From contig JAAOOA010000086.1 in assembly GCA_012861695.1 (NCBI GenBank), forward strand, positions 24,949,801 through 25,013,800: a stretch of 64,000 bases of DNA. The letters run 5' to 3'. The stretch comes from Trematomus loennbergii. Taxonomy: Eukaryota > Chordata > Actinopteri > Perciformes > Nototheniidae. The translations under genes were made by a program, and so were the position numbers. The notes below the pieces were generated by a model, which was given only the letters and a program-made list of their open reading frames with translations, searched no databases and was not told where the DNA came from. Within the stretch, counting starts at the first letter, position 1, and each line of letters starts with the position of its first letter. Positions 1 through 8,710 of the stretch are shown piece after piece.

Positions 1-560
1 CTTCCGGTCCTGATGGTTCTCCTGAGTAATCCATTTCTCATGGTACCTCCCCCAAAGCTCTGTTAGTCGTTGAGCCTAATGCCCCTTTCTTCTTCAGGTT
101 GGAGCTCGTCTGATCTCCCATGCCGGAGAGGGCTAAGGTCTCCTCCCTCAATGCACCCCCACAGTCTGAGGTAGAACATCCGAGTTATATTTCAAATATA
201 AAAAGTGGTGGTGGCTCTGGCTGAATATCGACTCGGGCTGCAAGATGGCCCCAGCTTTAATCTGAGAAGTGGTGAGTTAAAGTGCAATGTGTTCACTGTA
301 TATAAATTACTCTAGGACCAATGATGTTTTTACCAAATCTGTCAATCCCCTGAATCTCTGTGTTGATACTTCCGGTCCTGATGGTCCTCCTGAGTAATCC
401 ATTTCTCATGGTACCCCCCCAAAGCTCTGTTGGTTATTGAGCCTAATGCCCTTTCTTCTTCAGGTTGGAGCTCGTCTGATCTCCCATGCCGGAGAGGGCT
501 AAGGCTCCAGAGTGATCCCTCTCCCTCAATGCACCCCCACAGTCTGAGGTAGAACATCCG
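1..560 (+). repeat. Local tandem duplication of a NOP56-like exon and intron fragment
   Basis: The stretch starting cttccggtcctgatgg at 1 recurs at 368 with few changes, including the remnant of the NOP56-like exon and the following cacccccacagtctgagg segment. Single related copies lie at 22,648 and 26,588. The array must predate or accompany duplication of the large unit, because it is longer in unit 1 than in unit 2. Confidence 0.7.
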
Positions 561-582
561 AGTTATATTTCAACTATAAAAA

Positions 583-650
583 GTGGCTGTGATGACAAAC
601 TTGCCCTCACTGATTAGATCTGATTGAGACAACTTAGATAACTGAGCCAC
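583..650 (+). ncRNA. Box C/D snoRNA, copy 1 (unit 1)
   Basis: A 68-nt box C/D RNA. A perfect terminal stem (gtggc / gccac) brackets a box C (TGATGA inside tgtgatgac) and a box D (CTGA). An internal CTGA serves as D'. The sequence before D', acttgccctc, is complementary to GAGGGCAAGT of the conserved 18S rRNA 530-loop region, suggesting a 2'-O-methylation guide for a G in the GGG run. It ends 74 nt before the next exon, as expected for intronic processing. I do not assign a SNORD number. Confidence 0.75.
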
Positions 651-814
651 ACTAAGGGAAGGACCCTTCAGACTGAATCAAAGTTAATGCATTTCTGCTC
701 TAATTGCTGTCTCTCTTTCTTCAGGTGTTTGATAACGCTGATGCAGAGAGAAATAAGATGACTAAATCACCTGCAGGTATGTTTTTAAACTACACCTTAA
801 ATATGGATTATTTC

Positions 815-880
815 TGGCTGTGATGACAAACTTGCCCTCACTGATTAGATCTGATTGAGACAACTTAGATAACTGAGCCA
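815..880 (+). ncRNA. Box C/D snoRNA, copy 2 (unit 1)
   Basis: A second copy of the C/D RNA at 583-650 in the next intron, with identical boxes and guide and a shorter terminal stem (tggc/gcca). It ends 69 nt before the exon at 950. Identity between the two copies stops right at the RNA ends, so only the snoRNA was retained or copied. Confidence 0.75.
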
Positions 881-1060
881 CTTTTGCTAACAACTAAGCC
901 ACTTTAAATAAAAGGTGTTTCAAACTCACAGTTTCTTATCTTTCTTAAGGTGACCATGATGGCTGAGCACTAGGCACTGATCCTGATGCTGCCGTGACTT
1001 CATGAGGATGTCTCACTTCAAGGTAATTTCAAATATCTTGTATAAAATGATTTATTCACA

Positions 1061-1189
1061 GCATGCTATCCTAAGGACCGGGGCTTGTCTGTAGCTCTAG
1101 GGTTCTCCAAGTGCATGCCAGATAAAAGGTCGGTCTTTGACTGTTCTGGCCTCTTATGCCATCAGCAGCCACTCAACTGTCCAACAGAT
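1061..1189 (+). ncRNA. Candidate H/ACA snoRNA (unit 1)
   Basis: A 129-nt two-hairpin RNA. Hairpin 1 is closed by gcatgc/gcatgc and contains a 5-bp apical stem (gggct/agctc). The hinge AGATAA (1120-1125) fits the H box ANANNA. Hairpin 2 has an apical tggc/gcca stem and a lower cggt/actg stem, and ACA lies three bases before the end. It ends 73 nt before the next exon. NOP56 genes of vertebrates host an H/ACA RNA (SNORA51), so this may be its counterpart. The folding was done by eye. Confidence 0.55.
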
Positions 1190-1664
1190 CCTCACGTCAT
1201 TATGTAGAAATGCTTACTGTGCAACAACAGTTCTTTATTTTAATGCTGTTCTCTTCCTGCAGGCATCAGTCTGCCCATGAGATCTAATCCGATGTCCTTG
1301 GGATGCAGAGGCTCCATGTAACATGAGGTATTTAAGGAGATTTGTCTGCATCATTTCATAAATTCCTGATCTATGATGAATTTAAAACAAGAGGACTGTT
1401 GGATGAAACTCGCGGATATGGGACTGAGATCAGCTCTTAAATAATGACCTTAAAATAAGTGTTTGAATTTCTCTAAATGTAGTTTCTTTGTATTCTCAGG
1501 TGCAGTGCGTTGAAGGCAGCAGGAAGATGGTGGAGGACAGGAGGATGTAAAGCTCTGAGGGTCGTAGCGACTGGACAAAGTGCTATACGAGTACCGTCCG
1601 AGTTCTCTAAAGGATTTCTTACAAACTGAACAGCTGAACGATTTCTCTCCGAAACAATTGTTGA

Positions 1665-1670
1665 AATAAA
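1665..1670 (+). terminator. Polyadenylation signal of NOP56-derived gene (unit 1)
   Basis: AATAAA inside the last exon, about 165 nt after its acceptor. The same signal is at 27,873-27,878 in unit 2. Confidence 0.6.
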
Positions 1671-2204
1671 CATCTTACACAGAACAATTTTGAGAATCCC
1701 TTTATTGATATTCTTGTATTTACACATGTGAAGGACATTTAGAGTTTGTGATGAATGTTTCACAACACTTATGGTGCAACAAGCATTGGATGCTTAGTTC
1801 ACCAAGTTAATACATAACATTAAAAATGATAAAATACTTCCAGACACAGCACATACTGAGGGCTTGTTTTAATGACTACAAGCCCTCAGTATGTAGGTCT
1901 CCCTTGAAAAAGAGATCATCTCAATGGGACCAATCTGGTTAAAAAAAGGTTTGAAATGAATGAAAAATTCATGGGTTATTTTGAAAAATGTGGTTGAAAT
2001 GGTCCTTTATATCACACTATCATGTCTAGCTTGCATATCAAACAAGCACAGGTAACTAGTTTCAGATGTCAGTAATGTGGTCTTTGACTAATACTAAACT
2101 TAAAGAGTGATTTCCTGCTACTTTGCCACTGCAATGCCAAATAGTTTTAAATACAGTGTGGAGTTAAAGAATGTGACATTGATCTATAAAGCTGAAAGAG
2201 AAAA
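1671..2204. other. Spacer with a 17-bp hairpin, no gene
   Basis: No coding potential seen. A perfect 17-bp inverted repeat (acatactgagggcttgt at 1851-1867 and its complement at 1878-1894, 10-nt loop) is the clearest structure. The surrounding repeat (acacttatggtgcaacaagcat onward) recurs at 15,848, 27,972 and 54,735. Confidence 0.4.
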
Positions 2205-2505
2205 ACTAAAGTAAAGTTTTAGAGAGGGAGTGGTTGGTATTCTGGGAACAAAAGGAGAGGGAATACGAGCTACCAGAAATGCACTGTTCACCTTTCTGAG
2301 GGAAACTGGGGTAGGAAAAATAATTTAACATTAGGTCTGGAAAGATAGTTTTTATTATTTTTTTGTTTTATGATTTTTTTGGATTAGATCACAGATATAA
2401 GTCCATGAGTTAAGAGATGGAATGATATGATTCACACTCGTGTACAGTAGGTGGCGGTAATGCACCTTTAACGTTGTTTGCAAACCGCCAAAAACCGAGA
2501 GAAGA
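2205..2505 (+). mobile_element. LINE 3' end (Nimb/I-like), ORF2 tail and 3' UTR
   Basis: Positions 2233-2327 encode a tail ending in FLRETGVGKII and a stop, a typical C-terminus of Nimb/I-type LINE ORF2. The 3' UTR follows (gtaggtggcggtaatgcacc ... ccgccaaaaaccgagagaag). The 5' part is missing, as expected from target-primed reverse transcription. Matching tails are at 6150-6392 and 28,420-28,712. Confidence 0.6.
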
Positions 2506-3249
2506 ACATGTGCAGAACACACCCAGCGCCGGTGTTGTGCCAAATTATGCACCCCCGTCATGAAATGCCCCCCTTGTCACGGGAACGCGCATTTCTAAAT
2601 GACACCTTTACACCTTAAAACGATGTTTAAAACGAAAAGTAAACGTTCAGGGTTTTTATTAATGGTAATTTTCAGACTGTGAGTTGTTTAGTGGTAGCTC
2701 ATATAGTCTTGATTCTTGTGGTTACACTTTTCGCTCCGTATTTGATGGTAGTGGTGTCGAAATTCATTCGTCACTTCCTTTTCAATTTTTGCACAACCGT
2801 TCGGGGAAGTACCCGCATGCGTCGTGGGGAATTCAGTACAAGTAGGCCATCTGTTAAATGTATATTAGTTGCTTTTGTTTGTAAAACGTAATATCAATAT
2901 GAGAGTCATGCGTTACGATGCTTGCAGTGTTTATTGTCTTCGGTGAGTAGAAAGATACTGACATATTTGAGCTAAAAATACTGTTTTTTGTTAAATGTAT
3001 TTATTTGTACTGCTTTTTATTCATTCTACAGTGTTGTACTGTTTTTTACTTTGTTGTTCCATGCTAAATGCGTGTAGCACTTCGGGATCTGAACTCATAT
3101 GTGCGTTATAAATTAAACCCATTATTATTATTATAACAACGTTACTTTCCAACCAGAGCAACAACGAGCTACAGAGTGTTTTATCGAAATAAGTACATTT
3201 ACTCAAGTACTGTACTGAGGTAAAGGGTGTCACTGTCACTACCATAGAC
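2506..3249. other. Spacer, no gene
   Basis: Anonymous sequence shared in part with 29,130-29,570 of unit 2 (aattcagta...ggccatctgtta and the attattatta run). ORFs here are short and lack recognisable domains. Confidence 0.4.
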
Positions 3250-3458
3250 CAGTGGTTCCCAAACTTTTTGTGCCCAAGGCACACCAAAGGACAAGTAAAA
3301 ATCTCAAGGCACACCTATTGTGCAAAATAGCCCTAAAACACGTGTTATCACTCATATCATGTAAAATATCTGTAAATGTGCATAATTATTTACTAATGCC
3401 AAATAAAATGTGACAAAGACAACTATATTACTCATGAAATATTTATTAACGAAATATT

Positions 3459-3905
3459 TCAGAAATTAATTTGAAACTTTATCAAATTAGGCTTCATCAA
3501 AGCAGCAACACACTCATTTAAACCAGTCAGGTCACAAAATTCAAAATTGTGGAGGATCAGGCTTTGGTGGTCGGCTCCCATCTCGGCGCACAGCTGGGAG
3601 AAGAGGCGAGATTTCAGGGGCCTTGATTTGATGTAATTCACCATCTGCACAGCCTGATTCAGCACCTCAGTCAACTCCGGGGGCATGGTTTTGGCAACTA
3701 ATGCCTCTCTATGCAAAATGCAGTGGTTTGTCACGATATGTGGGTTTTGTGCTCTCACCTTAGCAATAAATCCTTTCACTCTTCCCGTCATGCTTGCCGC
3801 ACCATCTATGCAAAGACTAACGCACATATTCCAGGTCAGACTGTTCTCTTTTAAATAGTTATTAGTTACCCTGAATATTTCTTCTCCCGTAGTATGGCTT
3901 TCCAT
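3459..3905 (-). pseudogene. hAT transposase fragment
   Basis: A 148-aa open segment from the RNase H-like catalytic region of a hAT transposase of the FAM200/ZBED5 type. The motif CIDGAASMTG carries one catalytic Asp, and HCILHREAL follows. It lacks the N-terminal zinc finger and the C-terminal dimerisation domain, and its 5' side is cut by the nested MITE at 3947. Confidence 0.7.
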
Positions 3906-3946
3906 TTCTTTGCAAAAGAAAAACGTCTCTTTGATAGAGTCAGCAT

Positions 3947-4475
3947 TAGGGATGCCAGCGATTCGATTTTTCGAATATTCGTTACAGTCTCCATAATCGA
4001 AAATTATTTTTAAAATTCGATTTTATTTATATATATTTTTATTATTATTTATGTTTTTCTTTTTTTTTTTCTGGCTTAGTTTCAACCAAAATATAGACTA
4101 ATGCTAATAGTAATAGTATTAATAATTGTAAATGGCCATTGGTCACACCACCAGTTTGTTTTACTGTAAACTTGGAGGAAGAGTGCAGACTGCTGCTGCC
4201 TGCTGCAGCCTGCTACACACCGACCCCCCCCCCCTCTCTCTCTCCGTCACACGTGCAATTGGCGATATACAGAACAGTGAGAACAACACAACTAAAGAAG
4301 AACAAAGCGGCACGTTCAAAGAAGAGAAGTGACAAGTGCAAATTAAGTAAAATGCAAGCTCTGCGAAAAGACTTTTTTTTCTCTCCCGCGAGGGGGGTGC
4401 GGCGAATAATCGAGTAATATTCGCCAGGGCTGTCCGATTTTCGAATTTGATCATGGTCAGTTTCTGGCATCCCTA
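3947..4475. mobile_element. Nested hAT-type MITE inside the hAT element
   Basis: The ends are tagggatgccagc and ctggcatcccta, flanked by gtcagcat at 3939-3946 and 4476-4483. No transposase. The interior is rich in attcgaa-type words. A truncated, inverted second copy is at 6777-7073. Confidence 0.8.
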
Positions 4476-5077
4476 GTCAGCATCAACATATCTGACGTTT
4501 GCCAGAAGTTGGGCAGCCCCACTTATGTCAGTAGGTTCGTCTATTTGTAGGGAAAATCTGCCGCTCGCCACTGAAGCCATAAGACAGGTAACTTTCATGA
4601 TACTGTCTGCTGACAGTTTTTTTCCTCTTTTCTTTCGGTGGTGGCTTGTCGGCAGTCTCTGCACTGGTGGTTGGTGGTTTGCTCCGCACAAGAAAGCGCT
4701 CCATTTTCCCTCTTGCGTGTTTCTCTGTTTTAATGTTGTCCTTCAGCCTTCGATGTGTCACGGTCTTATAATTCCCACCTGCAACTGTTAACAGCGAAAT
4801 ATGGGGTTCTGTGAGGATTTTTTTAAAGAATTGTTTTTAGGTATAGAGTTTGCCTCTGTATTATGAAATGAGTGCATACAAAGTACTGATATAGTAAATT
4901 AAAAAATAATTATTTTTGTGTAGTTGTATATTGCAATAATAACGTATGGTTGTCACAAAATCCCACGGCACACCCGGACTTGCCTCACGGCACACCAGTG
5001 TGCCGCGGCCCGAACCACTGCCATAGACTATATATAAAGGTCACCATAGATATATAAACTATGAAGGTCACGACCTG

Positions 5078-5625
5078 ATCTGTCCCCCTGCCCGATCTCT
5101 ACTGCGCATGTGCGAGATGGTCCGCCATATTGGACAACTAAATACGGCAACTCTACTAGGACACTTGACACAGTGGCTTTTGGCAAAGCAGAAAAAGAAC
5201 CGAGAGAGATTATTGTTATTACAACGTGACTTCACTATTATTTAACAACTCTTTTATTGGGTTCTTTTATTTGGGGTTAAATACATTGTCAGAATAAGTG
5301 AGACATGGATTTAACTTCTGTTAGACAGCTATCATACTGAATAAATATTTACTGTGAATGTATGCACAAATGTATGGCATATAGCTGTCTAACAGAAATT
5401 AAATCCATGTCTCACTTATTCTGACAATGTATTTAAACCCACATAAAAGAACCCAATACAAAGAGTTGTTAAATAATTGTGAAGTCACGTTGTAATAACA
5501 ATAATCTCTCTCGGTTCTTTTTCTGCTTTGCCAAAAGCCACTGTGTCAAGTGTCCTAGTAGAGTTTCCGTATGTAGTGGCGGACCATCTCGCACATGCGC
5601 AGTACAGATCGGGCAGGTGGACCGA
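5078..5625. repeat. Long inverted-repeat (foldback) element
   Basis: Arms of about 230-250 bp pair around a centre near 5350 (cctgcccgatct near 5088, complement near 5610). No ORF of note. One arm plus hairpin pieces recur at 28,775-29,131 in unit 2. Confidence 0.75.
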
Positions 5626-5717
5626 TCGGGTAGTGACAGCCGCGCCTCGTCTGCGGGCGTCTTTGTCCCGCGAGATTTCAACGTCTCATGTGGGCGAGCC
5701 TCCAGTCAGAGCAAGTC

Positions 5718-5914
5718 GGACAAAATGACTAACCATCATGCAACGCACTAGCAAGACGTTGATCGCAATTGCGCAGGTCTGCGTCGGTCTCGCTTGTCTC
5801 AAACAAGCCTCCTTTGTCACTAGGCTTGTTTGAGACAAGCGAGACCTGCGCAGACCTGCGCAATTGCGATCAACGTCTTGCTAGTGCGTTGCATGATGGT
5901 TAGTCATTTTGTCC
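5718..5914. repeat. Near-perfect palindrome
   Basis: Begins ggacaaaatgacta and ends with its complement. Arms of about 88 bp with a spacer of a few bases near 5820 (aagcctcctttgtcactaggctt). Such a structure would extrude as a cruciform and is a site of instability. No gene. Confidence 0.8.
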
Positions 5915-6076
5915 AACATGTTTTCCAGAAGAACTACGCATCTCTTGAATGACAATATGCCTGCACTGCAATACATTGCGCAATCTGTGCCTGTGAGCGT
6001 GCTGCGCGAGCCGAGATTATGTGTGTGTGCGTAGTCGAACCTTTTCACATTTAAGTTTGTAGCAAGTACAGCTGCT

Positions 6077-6112
6077 GCTGTGTGTGTGTGTGTGTTTGAG
6101 TGTGTGCGTGTG
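6077..6112. repeat. (TG)n microsatellite
   Basis: Short TG/TGCG run at the edge of the following LINE tail. Confidence 0.8.
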
Positions 6113-6149
6113 CGTTCGTTTTAAAGACCCCCATAGAGCTCAGTTTATA

Positions 6150-6392
6150 ACTCGAACCCTGCTGATGGGGATACTGAGAACAGAAGGTGAGGGGGTAAGA
6201 GCTACCAGGAAGGCCATTCTTAAGTATTTGAGTGAAACAGGATTGATTGGAAGAATTTAAAACAACGTAAATACAGTGGTATAATTCCACAAGTGGTGAT
6301 AGGATGATATGGTGATACACACTCTTGTACAGTAGGTGGCGGTATGCACCTTAAAGTTGTTTGCAATCCGCCAAAAACCGAGAGAAGAAGAA
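6150..6392 (+). mobile_element. LINE 3' end (Nimb/I-like)
   Basis: Encodes a divergent version of the tail at 2205-2505 (ending YLSETGLIGRI then stop), followed by the same 3' UTR signature gtaggtggcggt...ccgccaaaaaccgagag. 5'-truncated. Confidence 0.55.
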
Positions 6393-6539
6393 GCCGACTC
6401 CGAGCTGTCCGACTTCAGGCGAGGTTTTTGAGACCTCCCCCGGCTGCAATCGGCTATTCTCGTCTACTTTCGAGGCGAGCCGCAGCTCGTCTCAAACAAA
6501 CCTAGGGTGTTTTTTTACTCCACCAGTGGCGACAATAGT

Positions 6540-7836
6540 ATAGAGTGGCGAAGTCACGCCCATCTACTTCCGGTCCATGGGACCTTATTTCGGAAAAATA
6601 ATGTATTGAAGTCAATGGAGAGAGAAAACGTATCTTTCGATCCCGTTTGAATTGTGCCATGAATTACACATATGATGTTTGTCAATCTTAAAAAATAATT
6701 TCCATGTCAAAAAAGTCACAGTTTGTCGTAACACTGTTGAAATATACGCAACTAGAAAGACTACAAATCCCAGAGTCGGTGTGTAGCAGGCTGCAGCAGG
6801 CAGCAGCAGTCTGCACTCTGCGCAGCCTGCGCTGCTGGCTTCCTCCAAGTTTACAGTAAAACAAACTGGGGGTGTGACCAATGGCCATTTACAATTATTA
6901 ATACTATTACTATTATTAGCATTAGTCTATATTTTGGTTGAAACTAAGCCAGGAAAAAGAAAAACATAAATAATAATAAAAAAATATATAAATAAAATCG
7001 AATTTTAAAAATAATTTTCGATTATGGAGACTAACGAATATTCGAAAAATCGAATAATCGCTGGCATCCCTAGTGCTTAGTACCAGGTTGTTATTATACC
7101 AGCAATGGGTCTTGCTCGTTCTTTTGCTTCCCGTCTGATGAAAGGACCAGGAGTGGCTTGATCAAGTTAGCTACCTAGCTAGTAGCTAGCACGTTAGTTA
7201 GCATTACAGCCTTGTCATTTGTATTAGCCTTAACATGAAGTAACCCAAAATGTTAAACAGTAAGAGTAGTAGTCATATTTCGTGAACCCTTTGAAGAGTA
7301 CTGTCACCGGTGTGATCATTCTATAATACACAATTTAAGCCCGGGGGGAAATGCTAACGCTAACGCTAGCATCGGCGATCGGCGATCTTTCTCTACTTCA
7401 TGCTATCTGCACAAATGGTTGAAATTAAAAACGACCAGGCAGTTCAGAGAGAATCAAAGGAAGGCAGGCAGGCAGCTTTGCATGACTTTCTTCAGGACGT
7501 GTTTCATTGTGGTGATAGTGAGGGTAGTCAATCGTTTTGTTGACAAGACAGTAGTGACGGCCATCTTGGTGACGTGTGTTGTTGTGTGAGACCAGAGATG
7601 TAGTTCATTGAGCGTTTCACACAAACAAATGTGTTACTTCACAGTTTTACGACACATTTTTTTTTTTTTTACTTGCAAAATTATCTTTTAAATTGAAAAA
7701 CATCATATGTGTAATTCGTGGCACAATTCAAACGGGGTCGAAAGATAATCTTTCTCTCTCCATTGACTTCAATACATAATAAGGAAATAAGGTCCCATGG
7801 AGGTCCACCGGAAGGGGAGGGACTTCGCCACTCTAT
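6540..7836. mobile_element. DNA transposon derivative with about 140-bp or longer terminal inverted repeats
   Basis: Ends atagagtggcgaagtc and gacttcgccactctat. The inverted repeats extend at least through acacatatgatgttt (6667) and its complement (7700). The interior has no transposase and contains the nested MITE at 6777-7073. I cannot name the superfamily. The target duplication is unclear. Confidence 0.65.
6777..7073. mobile_element. Truncated hAT-type MITE (same family as 3947-4475)
   Basis: Inverted relative to the first copy, ends with gctggcatcccta at 7073. The other end is lost, beginning within tcggtgtgtagcagg. Confidence 0.7.
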
Positions 7837-7966
7837 GAAGCTGCAGCGTCGGATGCTGCAGTCTCAGGACCGCACTCTCAGGACGGCGAGTGGCGAGCCG
7901 TCAGGGTTTTCTTGTTTCCATAGCAACAACAACTTCCTGTCAACACACCCAAACCTTCTATTTTTT

Positions 7967-8345
7967 TCTTCCGGTTTATGGCGGGTGGCCGCCACCTACC
8001 GTATTGGAGTGTGGACCAGAATTATGTATCCAAAAAAGAAAGAGAAAGACAAATAAAAGTTAAATTCTCATTTATTAATTCAGTTCGTCTTAGATAATAT
8101 AAAAGTCTCCCTGACCAAATGTCTAATATCTTTGAGTGTTGGCTGTTCCACTCCAAGCTTCCTGATTTCTGTCTTTTATAGTTTGTCTTGCTTGCCTGTA
8201 TCTGTAATACAGAATAACATGTTCTACCGTTTCTTCGACCTGGCAATGTTCACATAATCCATATGGATGTTTTCCTACTAAATGTAATGTTTTGTTCAGT
8301 CTTGTATGTCCTAATCTTAGTCTTGTTAATACATTTTCTTCCTTG
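7967..8345 (-). mobile_element. LINE ORF2 C-terminal fragment (Nimb/I-like), unit 1
   Basis: Read on the minus strand, several frames give the LINE post-RNase-H region: TRLRLGHTRLNKTL, a cysteine/histidine knuckle around CEHCQVEETVEHV, then a 3' tail with ccgccataaaccggaaga. Frameshifts make it inactive. The same fragment is at 30,975-31,385, so it predates the unit duplication. Confidence 0.6.
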
Positions 8346-8710
8346 GTGCTTCTTTTGACTGTATGCCGTGATTAACAACCCGTAAAACCAACCTTAAATA
8401 CCTGTGCCATAGGGAATCGTACTGCGGCACCCTCTGGCACAAACAGTGAATAACACCCAATTGTGACAGCTTAAAACCCAAACATGAACTCTCATTAAAA
8501 TGGCTCTTACAATAGTAGTTAGTCAATGTGGCGCACATTTCAATAAAACGGTGGAGTTTACTAATGCCGTACTGTATTATACCATATCATATATCACAGG
8601 TGTGTAGGCTATATATATATATATGGGATACATTGCAAAGTGGCACATCACTATTATGTGAATGTACACAGCGCAGACTCATACTACAATGAACTGCTGT
8701 TTCTCAACAG

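Larger units (their letters stand above)
1..1765 (+). pseudogene. NOP56-derived snoRNA host gene, 3' half (unit 1)
   Basis: This is the 3' half of a spliced gene whose upstream exons (seen in unit 2) derive from NOP56, a core box C/D snoRNP protein. Exons bounded by AG and GT lie at 725-776, 950-1022, 1263-1327 and from 1500 to about 1690. The first gives a short open stretch, but the second hits TGA after a few codons, so most exons lie after a stop. Fragments of the NOP56 exon for VGARLISHAG occur twice (about 100-130 and 462-492). Introns carry three snoRNA copies, each ending 69-74 nt before the next acceptor, the usual spacing for intron-processed snoRNAs. I infer a non-coding host gene. 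An aberrant coding transcript is the alternative. Confidence 0.6.
3250..5020 (-). mobile_element. hAT transposon remnant with 8-bp target duplication
   Basis: The ends are cagtggttcccaaac and cgaaccactg, flanked by the perfect 8-bp duplication ccatagac (3242-3249 and 5021-5028). Minus-strand ORFs at 3459-3905 and 4528-4761 read as pieces of a FAM200/ZBED5-type hAT transposase (LCIDGAASMTGRVKGF; SYLSYGF). The two pieces are separated by a nested element and deletions, so it is inactive. Confidence 0.8.

Noticed and set aside
950..1022. Another C/D snoRNA (ccatgatggctgag ... cctgatgctg)
   Set aside because: It is bounded by a polypyrimidine-AG and a GT donor, so it is an exon; it lacks a terminal stem and a good box pair.
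6612..6881. ORFs over the CTGCTG-rich segment at 6.6-6.9 kb and 4.1-4.4 kb
   Set aside because: They lie inside MITE copies in opposite orientation and have no domain.
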